Origin: Oscillospiraceae bacterium | Lineage (GTDB): Bacteria; Bacillota_A; Clostridia; Oscillospirales; Oscillospiraceae | Assembly: GCA_017398105.1 (NCBI GenBank) | Contig: JAFQHF010000013.1 | Location: forward strand, 1-48,262 | Length of the DNA stretch: 48,262 bases | Reading direction: 5' to 3' | Part shown: piece by piece, positions 6,865-15,594 of the stretch | How positions within the stretch are numbered: the first letter of the stretch is position 1 | How the letters are laid out: each line of letters begins with the position of its first letter | The notes under the pieces: model-generated | Seen by the model: only the letters and a program-made list of their open reading frames with translations | What the model was told of the DNA's origin: nothing | The model's database searches: none | Made by a program: the position numbers and the translations under genes

Positions 6865-9090
6865 ATGAACAAGAAACAGTCTAAACGTCGGCGCGACATT
6901 AAGTCCAAGCTGATGGCTGCGATCTGTATGCTGCTGGTGTCTTCCATCATGATGGTTTCTACCACCTATGCATGGTTCACCCTGTCTACAGCCCCCGAAG
7001 TCACCGGCATCAACACTGCTGTCGGCGCCAACGGCAACCTGGAAATGGCTCTGCAGCGTCCCGATGGTGATTCTACCCAGATCGCTTCCACCACTGCCGA
7101 TTCCATGGAAGTAAAGAGTAAGCTGGAATCCAACATCACCTGGGGTAACCTTGTTGATCTGGCAGATGCCAATTACGGTCTGTCCAACATCACCCTGTAT
7201 CCTTCTCAGCTGAATACTGTGGCGGGCTCTGAAGAGGGTAAACTCAGAATCGCTGTCGCTCCCCTGTCCACCCCCCGGTATGGCTATGACGGCCGCATCA
7301 CCAAGCTGGTGCAGGAGACCTACAGCGCAATCTATGATGGCACCTCTTTCTCTGGAAGGGATTTGCGTGGCGTACGTGGCATTGGTTTGGCTACTGGTGC
7401 ATCTGCTCGTGAAGTGGCATACAATACGGCACTGGCTGCTGCCAGCTCTGCTACCAGCCAGGCACAGATCAATGCGAATGCATCTCTGAGTGATAACGGT
7501 GTAGCACTGGCCGACATTGCAATGGCACATGGTATGCCTCAGGGCGAAACAGAAAGCTATGATGATACCGATAAGGCAGCAATCCAGTCTATGATTACTG
7601 GACTGGAAGCATCTCTGGCACATATTGAGGATGCAATGCTGCAGTACATTCTGGCTGCATCTGTTGGTGCTGCATCTGATGATACCTATGAAAAACTGGT
7701 GGAGGATTTTGCAGCAGATACTGTAACGTTGGCGAACTATTCCTCCATCGCGAATGTTGTGACTCCTGCTGTACTGTCTGGTGATACCGGATATATCGCT
7801 ATTTACAATGCAACTAAGGCTAAGGTTACAACTGCTCAGACTGAGCTGAATAAGCTGACTGGTGGTACCTATACATGGCAACAGGTTTCTGCTGCATTGA
7901 CTCCTCTGGTCAACATGGAGTCTGACAACATGACCATCAATGGAAAGACCATCGATTATGCCAAGGAGCATAAGGATGAACTGCTGCAGTCTGTTATTGA
8001 CGATGATCTGACACTGACTCTGGGCACAGGTTCCGGTGTGTATGCGGATATTGCTGACTTCTGCGGTGACTACAGCGCATTCTTCAGAGTACCTGTTAGT
8101 TATGGCGGCATGAGCATTGAGGTGGATACCACCATGAATGCAGATACCGGCCTGACTAACCCTTATTTGAAGGCTACTGCAAATGCTATCAGCTATACTT
8201 CTGACGGCAATACTGTAACTGCTGTTATGAACGAGTACTACGGCTATATTGTTGACCTGGCATTCCGCACCAACGCTGCCGGTTCTCACCTGCAGATTCA
8301 GACTGAGGGTGTTGACCGTATCTACAATGGCAACGATCTGAACGAGGAAACCATGGGTCATGGCGCCACCATGAGCTTTAAGTCCGACTCTACGAATTTC
8401 CCTGCTACCTCTGTCGAAAATCTGATGAAGGCCATCCGTATTGTTTTCTTCGACACCGACTCTCAGGACATCATTACCTATGGTAAGCTGGATGCAGTGA
8501 ACAAGAGCACTCAGGCTGACGGTACCATTACTATGCCCATTGTCCTGACCGATAAGGATGGTGTTGCAAAGGTGGACGCAGAAGGCAATGCAGATCCCAA
8601 GATCATGGCTCTGGACCAGAACGTCATCCACGAGCTGTCTGTCATGGTTTATCTGGATGGTAACAGTGTTACCAATGAAGATGTTGCCTATGATGCCCAG
8701 TCCGGCAAGTCTATGACCGGTACCATGAATCTGCAGTTCTCCAGCACCGCAAATCTGGTGCCTATGGAGTACGCTGACCTGAGAAATGGTACCGACAGCG
8801 GTGATGAAGGAAACGGCGAAGGCTCTCTGCCTGCAGTTACCGACACCATTACTCCTACTGTAACGATTGCTGATGGTTTGACTGGCGTGTCCGTTTCTGA
8901 TGTTGCTGTAACCGATTCCGGCTATGGCTTCACAGTTACCGGTTATGACAGCGCTGCTCATACCGTTACCGCTACCATTACCACTGCAAGCGGTAGCTCC
9001 GAAGCTGCGCTGACTGAAACCAGTGGATATTTCCTGTTTACTTCCGCCGAAGAAGTAACTGCTGTTACGGTTAACGTTGCAGCAAAGTAA
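6865..9090 (+). CDS. Large SipW-type secreted protein, putative fibre subunit
   Basis: 741 residues. A basic N-terminus (KKQSKRRRDIKSK) and hydrophobic segment end in TTYAWFTLSTAPEVTG, a TasA/camelysin-like cleavage region (predicted cut near TYA|W). The body is beta-rich with a helical insertion at about 150-370, followed by a small C-terminal domain (about 655-741). It is homologous to the 22754 protein over most of its length. Shared blocks include GANGNLEMAL, NITWGNLVDLAD, YGLSNI, a DLAFRTNA-like block, and MVYLDGNSVTNEDV...LQFSS. AAAGGA at 6843-6848 is unusually far from the ATG (16 bases). Codon use around 7.3-8.8 kb is less GC-rich than in its neighbours. The fibre role is inferred. 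Confidence 0.82.
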   Translation: MNKKQSKRRRDIKSKLMAAICMLLVSSIMMVSTTYAWFTLSTAPEVTGINTAVGANGNLEMALQRPDGDSTQIASTTADSMEVKSKLESNITWGNLVDLADANYGLSNITLYPSQLNTVAGSEEGKLRIAVAPLSTPRYGYDGRITKLVQETYSAIYDGTSFSGRDLRGVRGIGLATGASAREVAYNTALAAASSATSQAQINANASLSDNGVALADIAMAHGMPQGETESYDDTDKAAIQSMITGLEASLAHIEDAMLQYILAASVGAASDDTYEKLVEDFAADTVTLANYSSIANVVTPAVLSGDTGYIAIYNATKAKVTTAQTELNKLTGGTYTWQQVSAALTPLVNMESDNMTINGKTIDYAKEHKDELLQSVIDDDLTLTLGTGSGVYADIADFCGDYSAFFRVPVSYGGMSIEVDTTMNADTGLTNPYLKATANAISYTSDGNTVTAVMNEYYGYIVDLAFRTNAAGSHLQIQTEGVDRIYNGNDLNEETMGHGATMSFKSDSTNFPATSVENLMKAIRIVFFDTDSQDIITYGKLDAVNKSTQADGTITMPIVLTDKDGVAKVDAEGNADPKIMALDQNVIHELSVMVYLDGNSVTNEDVAYDAQSGKSMTGTMNLQFSSTANLVPMEYADLRNGTDSGDEGNGEGSLPAVTDTITPTVTIADGLTGVSVSDVAVTDSGYGFTVTGYDSAAHTVTATITTASGSSEAALTETSGYFLFTSAEEVTAVTVNVAAK

Positions 9091-9115
9091 AACCTGTACG
9101 TAAATCCGACCCTTT

Positions 9116-9141
9116 CCCACCCCGGGTTCCTCCGGGGTGGG
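9116..9141 (+). terminator. Hairpin after the 6865 gene
   Basis: Perfect 10-bp GC-rich stem CCCACCCCGG (9116-9125) / CCGGGGTGGG (9132-9141) with a GTTCCT loop, 25 bases after the stop codon. There is no following T-tract, so it may limit readthrough or protect the mRNA 3' end. Confidence 0.45.
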
Positions 9142-9154
9142 GATCAACGGAATG

Positions 9155-9212
9155 ACGGCTGTGGGCTGTCCTGAAAATTGGAGTGCTCAGGACGCCCATA
9201 GCCCGCAGCCGT
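9155..9212 (+). promoter_or_regulatory. Long stem-loop between the 6865 and 9263 genes
   Basis: About 20 paired bases: ACGGCTG (9155-9161) with CAGCCGT (9206-9212), GGGCT (9163-9167) with AGCCC (9200-9204), and GTCCTGA (9168-9174) with TCAGGAC (9187-9193), with a six-base bulge on the right arm. Together with 9116-9141 it could set unequal expression of a major subunit and the downstream genes. Function inferred. Confidence 0.5.
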
Positions 9213-9262
9213 GCTTTCCGAATCACGCAATACCTATATAATATAATAGAAAGGAGACAACC

Positions 9263-10291
9263 TTGAGCCAGAAGAAGATTGTTAAGAAACGCAAACGCAA
9301 CAAGGCCTATATCGCATTCTACCTGTACATGCTGATGGTTCTCATGTCTCTGTTTTCTGTTGCCTCCTATACCTGGTTTTCCCTGAGTCAGACACCCCGG
9401 GTCAGTGACATGAATATGTACGTTACAACCCAGGCGGGCATGGAACTGGCAGCTACTCCGAGAGGCGAGTGGGGTCAGCAGCTGGACTTTAGAGAACTTG
9501 TAGATGAAACAGCACCGCTTCGCCCAATTACATGGTCAGAGCAGCAGCAATGCTTTTATGCTGCCGGATATGGATTTGACGGCAGAATGTTAGATATTGC
9601 ATCCTGGCAGAAGCTCAATGATGAGAGAAACGCCAATAATACTACCCTGGATGGGTACTACATCAAAACAACATTTTATGCAAGATCAGGTCAGAATGTG
9701 AATGTAAAGTTCTCTCCTGCTGTTGAAGTCAGCGAGGGAATTGCCGGATCAGGTACCTATGTGATGGGCAAACCCGAATGGGGCTTGCTGATCCACAAAA
9801 ATGCCGGTCTCGGTGCCGAGTATGCAATTCGTCTTGGTTTGCGAATCTGTTGGGTGGACACAAACGGAGATCCCTATGTAGACCCGAATACCGGAATCAC
9901 AGCAGAACCCAGCGATTTCCTCATTTACGAACCAAACTGTGACATTCATGCAGACGGTTCCACCGGCTACCGGCTTACCCCCAGTATTGACGGAACGGAA
10001 ACTCTGGTGTCTCCGGAAAATCTGATTCTGCAGAGCGGTTCCTACTGGACAGAATGTGATCCCATTGTCCGGGGTGAAGTTGTCCACCACCTAGGCGACT
10101 TCCTGGACACCCCGAAGCTGTTCTATCTGGAATCCGGCAAGATCATGAAGATCGACCTTTACATCTGGCTGGAAGGTCAGGATGTGGACTGTCTGAACTC
10201 GATTCAGAAAGCCCAGCTGATCGCCAATATCCAGTTCACCGGCGATACCGAATCCCAGTCCGGACTTACCCCGATCCCCGTTACCCCATAA
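9263..10291 (+). CDS. SipW-type secreted protein with C-terminal WLEG motif
   Basis: 342 residues. A very basic N-terminus (KKIVKKRKRNK) and hydrophobic segment end in ASYTWFSLSQTPRVSD, aligned with the YAW motif of its paralogues but with Thr where they have Ala. The remainder is predicted beta-rich. Blocks shared with the 15595 protein are LNFRQ/LDFRE, FLIYEPN/FVIYEPN, SGSYWTE/NSSLWTE, and IWLEGQDVDC followed by a ten-residue spacer and an AxxNIxxxG strand. The start is TTG, strongly supported by AAGGAG (9251-9256) with six-base spacing. An AT-rich stretch just upstream contains TATAAT-like hexamers but no clear -35. Likely a structural subunit of the same assembly. Confidence 0.82.
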   Translation: MSQKKIVKKRKRNKAYIAFYLYMLMVLMSLFSVASYTWFSLSQTPRVSDMNMYVTTQAGMELAATPRGEWGQQLDFRELVDETAPLRPITWSEQQQCFYAAGYGFDGRMLDIASWQKLNDERNANNTTLDGYYIKTTFYARSGQNVNVKFSPAVEVSEGIAGSGTYVMGKPEWGLLIHKNAGLGAEYAIRLGLRICWVDTNGDPYVDPNTGITAEPSDFLIYEPNCDIHADGSTGYRLTPSIDGTETLVSPENLILQSGSYWTECDPIVRGEVVHHLGDFLDTPKLFYLESGKIMKIDLYIWLEGQDVDCLNSIQKAQLIANIQFTGDTESQSGLTPIPVTP

Positions 10292-10375
10292 CATCCGAAT
10301 AAAATGCAATATTTGCCCTTTTAGCAGATAATGCTTTTAGATAGAAGTAAACACACACGGAAGGGAGACCCCCAC

Positions 10376-11641
10376 ATGAAATTCAAGAAGGAAAAAGCAG
10401 AAGCCACCCAACCTGAACTCCAGATCACTCCTGAAGAGGAGGAAATCGAAGTCATCGAGGAGGAAAGCCTCGGCCGGCGCATTCTGAATGCGGTCGTCAA
10501 CGCTTTGCTCGTCATCGCCATCGCACTGGCTGCGGTGTGTACCTATGTGTCCTTCGTTTCCACCTCCGGCAACGGTGTGCCCAGTATTTTCGGCATCCGG
10601 ATGTTCTCCATCCAGACCGAATCTATGTACCCCACCCTGCTGCCCGGCGACCTGATCTTTGACGTTGGCGTCAAGGACCCCGGTGAACTGCGAAACGGCG
10701 ACATCATCACCTACTGGACCGTCATCAATGGTGAACGTGTCCTCAATACCCACCGTATCCACCAGATCTATGACGGCGGCGGTTACCTGATCTTCTCCAC
10801 CAAAGGTGACAACAACACCACCGCTGACCCCCTGACCGTTCACGAATCCGAAATCGTGGGCCAGTATTCCTTCCGCATTGAGGGCCTGGGCAAGGTCTTC
10901 GACTACTTACAGACCAGCACCGGCTTCCTAATCGTGGTGGTCATCCCTGTGTTCCTGTTCTTCCTGTTCCATCTGGTTCAGTTCTTCCGGGTGCTGTTCG
11001 AGTACCAGAACGTGAAGAACCGCATCAAGTTCGAGCAGGAGCGCGGCCGCACCGAGGATCTCATCGCTGCCCAGCAGCTGCAGCAGCAGACTGCCCAGGC
11101 AGAGGCCAGAGCCAAGATGGAGGCCGAGCTGCGCGAACGCCTGCGTGCCGAGCTGCTTGCCAGTATGACGGCCCAGCAGAGTGCCCCGGCACCTGCTGCA
11201 GAGGCAGCCCCCGCTCCGGCACCTGCTGCCGAACCTGTGCCCGCTCCCGCAGCCGAGCTTGCTCCCGCTGCTGAGGAAGCCCCTGCAGCCGAAGAGGCAC
11301 CTGCCGCTGAGGAAGCCCCTGCAGCCGAAGAGGCTCCTGCCGCCGAGGAAGCTCCCGCAGCCGAAGAGACTCCCGCAGCTGAGGAGGCTCCTGCCGCAGA
11401 AGAAACCGCAGCAGAGGAAGAGGCTGCACCTGCCGAAGAAGCACCTGCTGCCGCCGAGCCTGCCGCTCCCGCCGCTCCCGCTGTGCCCGTCATGGACGAG
11501 GCTGCCATCGAGGCCCTGATCGCCAAGCAGCGTGAGGCCATCGAGGCCCAGCTCCGGGAAAAGATCCGCGCTGAGATGATGGCCGCCATGGCCCAGCAGC
11601 AGGCGGAAGAGAAAAAAGAAGAGGATACCGCCGCCGTCTGA
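10376..11641 (+). CDS. SipW-like (ER-type) signal peptidase I with long cytoplasmic tail
   Basis: 421 residues. After a basic/acidic N-terminus and a membrane segment (about 38-60) comes the peptidase domain. Ser83 lies in TESMYPTLLPGD, His126 in NTHRIH replaces the lysine of bacterial type I enzymes, and Asp145 lies in KGDNN. This Ser-His pattern is that of SipW and ER signal peptidases. A second membrane segment (about 182-205) leads to a cytoplasmic tail of over 200 residues: a coiled coil (about 215-270), a PAAEEA repeat region, and a second charged helix. Ordinary SipW proteins end soon after the second membrane segment. AAGGGAG at 10361-10367 selects ATG 10376 over the earlier ATG at 10331. 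Predicted role: cleaving the YAW-type substrates. Confidence 0.88.
   Translation: MKFKKEKAEATQPELQITPEEEEIEVIEEESLGRRILNAVVNALLVIAIALAAVCTYVSFVSTSGNGVPSIFGIRMFSIQTESMYPTLLPGDLIFDVGVKDPGELRNGDIITYWTVINGERVLNTHRIHQIYDGGGYLIFSTKGDNNTTADPLTVHESEIVGQYSFRIEGLGKVFDYLQTSTGFLIVVVIPVFLFFLFHLVQFFRVLFEYQNVKNRIKFEQERGRTEDLIAAQQLQQQTAQAEARAKMEAELRERLRAELLASMTAQQSAPAPAAEAAPAPAPAAEPVPAPAAELAPAAEEAPAAEEAPAAEEAPAAEEAPAAEEAPAAEETPAAEEAPAAEETAAEEEAAPAEEAPAAAEPAAPAAPAVPVMDEAAIEALIAKQREAIEAQLREKIRAEMMAAMAQQQAEEKKEEDTAAV
11270..11410 (+). repeat. Coding tandem repeat encoding PAAEEA units
   Basis: About eight 18-base units with a clearer 36-base super-period (gaggaagcccctgcagcc / gaagaggcacctgccgct). They encode PAAEEA/PAAEET in the tail of the signal peptidase. 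Such repeats can change length by slippage without breaking the frame. Confidence 0.8.
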
Positions 11642-11673
11642 TGGCCGTATCCTGCCATTGTTAGGAGAAAACC

Positions 11674-13263
11674 ATGAACGGATTCATGAGTTATTTTACG
11701 GAGGACATCGGACGGGTCCTTCAGGCGTTTCTGGGAATGATCAGTTCCTTCTTTAACTTCCTGAACTACCTGTTCAATTTCCCCATGCGTATGCAGATCA
11801 TCGCCAACCACACCAGTGAATTTACTGCGATGGACTGGGTACTACTGCTGGTGGCAAACATTGCCATGTTCAGCCTCTGTGCCCTGATCGTATATTTCAT
11901 GGCGAAGGTGGTGCGCAAGGTCTTCCGGGGTAAGGTCTCCGCCAAGGAATTTGAGGCCATGGAAAAGCAGCTTCGCGCCACCCAGCGGGATCTGATCCGG
12001 GCCAATTACGAGAAGGACAAAATCCTGGCCATGAAGACCGGCGAGAATCCCCTGCCCATTCCCGAGGATGAGGAAGAGCAGCCCCAGGAGGAGCAGACTG
12101 AGGAGGAGAACAAAGAGGAAGAGGTTCTGGATCTGAATGCCAACCGCAATACCTTCGATTCCCCCTGCGTAGACCCCTCGGAAAGCCGCTTCTTCCGTCT
12201 GACCACTGTGGACAACTATTACAAGACCCAGTATCAGGTGCCGGAGTACAACAATGACATTACCCTGGAGCGCTTCTGCGAGCAGTTCCGGAACTTTGCC
12301 GCCTCCCGGCTGAAGCTGTACTACGATCTGGATATGATGCGCTACTTCGTTGCCTCCCTGGGCACCACCCGCATCATCATTCTGCAGGGTATTTCCGGTA
12401 CCGGTAAAACCTCCCTGCCCTATGCCTTCGGCAAGTTCGTCCAGAAGGACACCACCGTGGTCTCCGTCCAGCCCTCCTGGCGTGAACGCACGGAGCTGTA
12501 CGGCTACTTCAACGAATTTACCAAGCGCTATTCCGAGACGGAATTCCTCCGGGCCATCTATGAGGGCAACTACTACCGTGACCCCCATCTGGTCATCCTG
12601 GACGAAATGAACATCGCCCGCGTGGAATATTACTTTGCAGAAATGCTGTCCATTCTGGAAATGCCCCGTCAGGAGGAATGGAAGGTGGACATCGTCACCG
12701 CCGTGTGGGACAATGACCCCTGCCTGATCGAGGGCGGCAACGTCCAGATCACCAACAACATCTGGTTCGTGGGCACCATCAACAACGACGACTCTACCTT
12801 CGCCGTGGCGGATAAGGTCTACGACCGTGCCATCCCCATCGACCTGGACAGCCGTGCCGATGCCTTCGAGTGCGAGGACACCGAGCCCATGTACATTTCC
12901 ACCGACCGGCTGATCGAGCTGTTTGACGAGGCCAAGGCCAACTACCCCGTCTCCCAGGAGATGCTGGACAAGCTGGAGATCGTCAATGCCTACCTGATCA
13001 AGAATTTCCGTCTTGCCTTCGGTAACCGTATCATGAAGCAGATCAAGGACTACGTTCCCTGCTTCATCGCCTGCGGCGGCACGGAAATGCAGGCCATCGA
13101 CTTCATCGTGGCCAAGAAGGTTCTGCGTAAGTTCGAATCCCTGAGCCTGGGCTTCATGCGTGATGAGCTGACCAAGTTCAGCAATTATCTGGACAAGATT
13201 TTCGGAAAAAACACCATGGTCATCTGCAAGGCCTACATCGACCAGCTGAAGAAGAATATTTAA
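11674..13263 (+). CDS. Membrane-tethered McrB-like AAA+ ATPase
   Basis: 529 residues. Two hydrophobic segments at about 15-36 and 51-76 are followed by a charged E-rich linker (about 125-160) and a AAA+ domain (about 225-450). Walker A is GISGTGKTS (239-247). Walker B is LVILDEMN (Asp310, Glu311), followed by the RVEYYFAEMLSILE helix. Sensor 1 lies in FVGTINNDD (Asn370), and Arg385 in VYDRAIPIDL is a candidate arginine finger. The DEMN and GTINNDD patterns are those of McrB/dynein-group AAA+ proteins. No DNA-recognition domain is visible, and the membrane anchor argues against restriction. AGGAG at 11663-11667 fixes the start. It lies between a SipW peptidase and a coiled-coil partner, suggesting a power source for assembly or disassembly. 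Confidence 0.85.
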   Translation: MNGFMSYFTEDIGRVLQAFLGMISSFFNFLNYLFNFPMRMQIIANHTSEFTAMDWVLLLVANIAMFSLCALIVYFMAKVVRKVFRGKVSAKEFEAMEKQLRATQRDLIRANYEKDKILAMKTGENPLPIPEDEEEQPQEEQTEEENKEEEVLDLNANRNTFDSPCVDPSESRFFRLTTVDNYYKTQYQVPEYNNDITLERFCEQFRNFAASRLKLYYDLDMMRYFVASLGTTRIIILQGISGTGKTSLPYAFGKFVQKDTTVVSVQPSWRERTELYGYFNEFTKRYSETEFLRAIYEGNYYRDPHLVILDEMNIARVEYYFAEMLSILEMPRQEEWKVDIVTAVWDNDPCLIEGGNVQITNNIWFVGTINNDDSTFAVADKVYDRAIPIDLDSRADAFECEDTEPMYISTDRLIELFDEAKANYPVSQEMLDKLEIVNAYLIKNFRLAFGNRIMKQIKDYVPCFIACGGTEMQAIDFIVAKKVLRKFESLSLGFMRDELTKFSNYLDKIFGKNTMVICKAYIDQLKKNI

Positions 13264-13270
13264 TCGGTAT

Positions 13271-13379
13271 CTGTAGAGCCGGCGCTTGCGCCGGCCAGCA
13301 GATCTACAGTAGGGCGGCTTGCCCTCAAGCCGCCGAATGTCGCGGTTTGCGGCGGGCTGAGGGCAGCCCGCCCTACTGT
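13271..13379. repeat. Inverted-repeat element (GTAGGGCGG family), copy 1
   Basis: Two nested structures. A hairpin CTGTAGA...TCTACAG (13271-13277 / 13303-13309) encloses GCCGGCGC/GCGCCGGC. Then imperfect 22-base terminal inverted repeats at 13306-13327 and 13358-13379 begin ACAGTAGGGCGG. It belongs with the copies at 16938, 39738 and 43299. No coding capacity is seen. Confidence 0.7.
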
Positions 13380-13509
13380 GATATGACTTTTCGTCCGGCA
13401 GACTGCGGGCAAGCTGCCGGACGAAAACAAAGACCATTGTGTCATCGGGAACCAGTGTACAGACCGCTGTGCCTTGGTTCGCAATGACAGAAGAAGAAGG
13501 AGCACCTCT

Positions 13510-15372
13510 ATGGCTGAAAATACCAAAAAGGATACAGGAAAAACTTCCAAAAAGAAGAACCTGATCGATCCTCTCTATCAAAAATACACGAAAAGTGTCA
13601 TAAGGGCTCTGGGCAGCACTGAGTTTTATGAGTTCTTCATGGATGCCATCTCCAAAGCGGAGAACGAATTCCAGTTCTCCAACCGGAAACTGGTGAAGAC
13701 CGTGGACTTAAACTGGGTGGATGCCATCGAGGATACCCTCCAGGCCTTCCAGAACATCATTTCCAATCCCCGTAACATCATCCGGGAGGACGAGCTGATC
13801 GTCAACGTGGCCAATGCCAAGAAGGCCGGCGCCGATGTGGTGCGCCACCTGAGCCAGCACGCATCCCTGGTTGACAAGTTTGATGAGGTCAGCGGCGATG
13901 TGCGGCCCAACCGGCTGATGCAGAAGTACCGCGAGGACTCCTGGGGCCTGTACGAAAACCGGATCGTCTTTACCAGTATGGAAATGGCCCAGCAGTTCGT
14001 CAAGATCCGTCATGATGCTCTGTTCAGTGCCATGAGCGATGAATTCGGCGCCAAGCTGAAGGTGGATTCCACCATGGAGAGCGCCACGGAAATGGTGCAC
14101 ACGGAGCTGTTCCTGCACATCAAGGAAACCGACAGCGCTCTGACCACCGATGAGAAGAACAAGGATGTCTTCGAGCGGATCTCCCGGGCCCACCGGGTGC
14201 TGAGCGTGATGATGAACAGCCAGTTTGCCCAGCAGATGGCAAAGCTGCCCCGTGTCAAGGGCTCCATCACCAAGACCAACATCCTGAAGAAGAACCCCAA
14301 CTACCGCAAGGCTCTGGCCCTGATGGAATATCTGCGCAGCTATGACGAGATCGGCTACACCATCCGTGTGGTGGAGCAGAATCCGGAGATCAATGAGAAA
14401 TTCCAGCAGGACATTTACCATAACATCCTCTTTAACTACCTGATCCTGAAGGGATATCTGGAGGATGAAAAGGATCGGGCTGTGCCCACACCCACCAAGA
14501 CCCGCAAGCGTGCCCTGAAGCCCAAGTTCATCAAGGAGATCATCGAGGAGCTGACCGAGGATTACGACCTGCCGGACGTGGAGATCCGCAAGGTGCTCAT
14601 CGAGGAGCTGACCAAGGAACAGCTAATGCTGGAGGAGGCTGCGGAACGCCGCCGTCTGGTGGAGGAGCAGGAGCGCAGGAAGAAGGAAGAGGCCGAGCGC
14701 ATCCGTCTGGAAAAAGAGGCGGAAAAGGAGCGCATCCGAAAGGAAAAGGAAGCCGAGAAGGAACGCCTGCGCCAGGAAAAGGAAGCCGAGGAAGAGCGTC
14801 TGCGCCTGGAGCGTATGGAGCGGGAGTCAGAGGATCGCCGCCGCTGCAAGATCTTCCAGACGGAGCTTACCTGGTTCCAGGAGCATCTGGATCAGCAGCT
14901 TCAGGCGAGAATCGATGCCGAGGCAAAGAAGGCCGAGGAACTGAAGGAATTCGAGGATGCGGCCCGTCTGCTGGAGGAGGCCGAAGCCCGGAAGCTGGAA
15001 GCAGAGGAACGGGAAAAGAAGCGCCTCCAGGAGGAAAAGGAGCGCATCAAACGGGAAAAGCAGCTGGCCATCGAACGGGCAAAGCGCGAGGAAGAGGAGC
15101 GTCTGGAAAAAGAACGCCTGGCCAAACTTGCCGAGGAAGAGCGGCTGCGTAAGGAAGAGGAAGAGCGGCAGGAGAAACTGCGCAGAGAGCAGGATGCCAA
15201 GGATACCGCCGCTACCAAACAGTATCACGAAGAGATCGTCATTTTCCTGGATGCCCTGCCTCAGCGGCTGCAGCTGCGCCGGGAGGAAGAAGAGCGCATC
15301 GCTAAGGAAAAGGAACAGCGGGAGCTGGAACGCCAGCGAAGACTGGCCGGACTTCCCCAGCGCAGGCGATAA
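13510..15372 (+). CDS. Coiled-coil cytoplasmic protein, partner of the AAA+ ATPase
   Basis: 620 residues, no signal or membrane segment. The globular first half (about 20-330) contains RLMQKYREDSWGLYENRIVFT and KNPNYRKALALMEYL. These remind me of the DUF2357 family found beside McrB-like ATPases, but the resemblance is weak and unverified. From about 367 to the end it is almost entirely charged helix (E/K/R-rich coiled coil), with one break (ETELTWFQEHLDQQL-like) at about 455. No PD-(D/E)XK nuclease motif is visible. AAGGAG at 13497-13502 selects ATG 13510 over an upstream TTG at 13474. Its position next to the AAA+ gene suggests a two-component complex, with the coiled coil possibly meeting that of the SipW tail. 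Confidence 0.75.
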   Translation: MAENTKKDTGKTSKKKNLIDPLYQKYTKSVIRALGSTEFYEFFMDAISKAENEFQFSNRKLVKTVDLNWVDAIEDTLQAFQNIISNPRNIIREDELIVNVANAKKAGADVVRHLSQHASLVDKFDEVSGDVRPNRLMQKYREDSWGLYENRIVFTSMEMAQQFVKIRHDALFSAMSDEFGAKLKVDSTMESATEMVHTELFLHIKETDSALTTDEKNKDVFERISRAHRVLSVMMNSQFAQQMAKLPRVKGSITKTNILKKNPNYRKALALMEYLRSYDEIGYTIRVVEQNPEINEKFQQDIYHNILFNYLILKGYLEDEKDRAVPTPTKTRKRALKPKFIKEIIEELTEDYDLPDVEIRKVLIEELTKEQLMLEEAAERRRLVEEQERRKKEEAERIRLEKEAEKERIRKEKEAEKERLRQEKEAEEERLRLERMERESEDRRRCKIFQTELTWFQEHLDQQLQARIDAEAKKAEELKEFEDAARLLEEAEARKLEAEEREKKRLQEEKERIKREKQLAIERAKREEEERLEKERLAKLAEEERLRKEEEERQEKLRREQDAKDTAATKQYHEEIVIFLDALPQRLQLRREEEERIAKEKEQRELERQRRLAGLPQRRR

Positions 15373-15401
15373 TCGGAATGATGTGAAATATTGTACAGAT
15401 C

Positions 15402-15524
15402 TGTCATCCTGAGCGAAGGGCGAAGCCCGCAGGCGAAGGATCTGCGCATGGACAAATCTGTACACAGAACGATGGTGCGTAGATCCTTCGACTTCGCCGC
15501 ACAGCGGCGCCGCTCAGGATGACA
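15402..15524. repeat. Inverted-repeat element (TGTCATCCTGAGCG family)
   Basis: Perfect 14-base terminal inverted repeats, TGTCATCCTGAGCG (15402-15415) and CGCTCAGGATGACA (15511-15524). The arms continue inward as GAAGGATCT-CGCA. This is a second repeat family, distinct in sequence from the GTAGGGCGG elements. It fills most of the gap between 15372 and 15595. Confidence 0.7.
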
Positions 15525-15594
15525 AACCTGCGCGATTATGCACCATTCTTTCCATTAAGCCGATGTATCATTTGAAGCCCAGAGGTTATAGCCT

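Noticed and set aside
6865..10291. Direct naming of the 6865 or 9263 gene as tasA or tapA
   Set aside because: Only the N-terminal cleavage region is similar. Length, body sequence and domain layout differ from TasA and TapA, so no gene symbol is justified.
10331..10375. Upstream ATG start for the first signal peptidase
   Set aside because: It has no RBS, while ATG 10376 has AAGGGAG at eight-base spacing and gives a normal SipW N-terminus.
11270..11410. A CRISPR-like or noncoding tandem array
   Set aside because: The 18/36-base repeats are in frame and encode PAAEEA units within the signal peptidase gene; there are no spacers.
11674..15372. A McrBC-type restriction defence system
   Set aside because: The ATPase has membrane segments and no DNA-recognition domain, the partner shows no nuclease motif, and the neighbours are all secretion genes.
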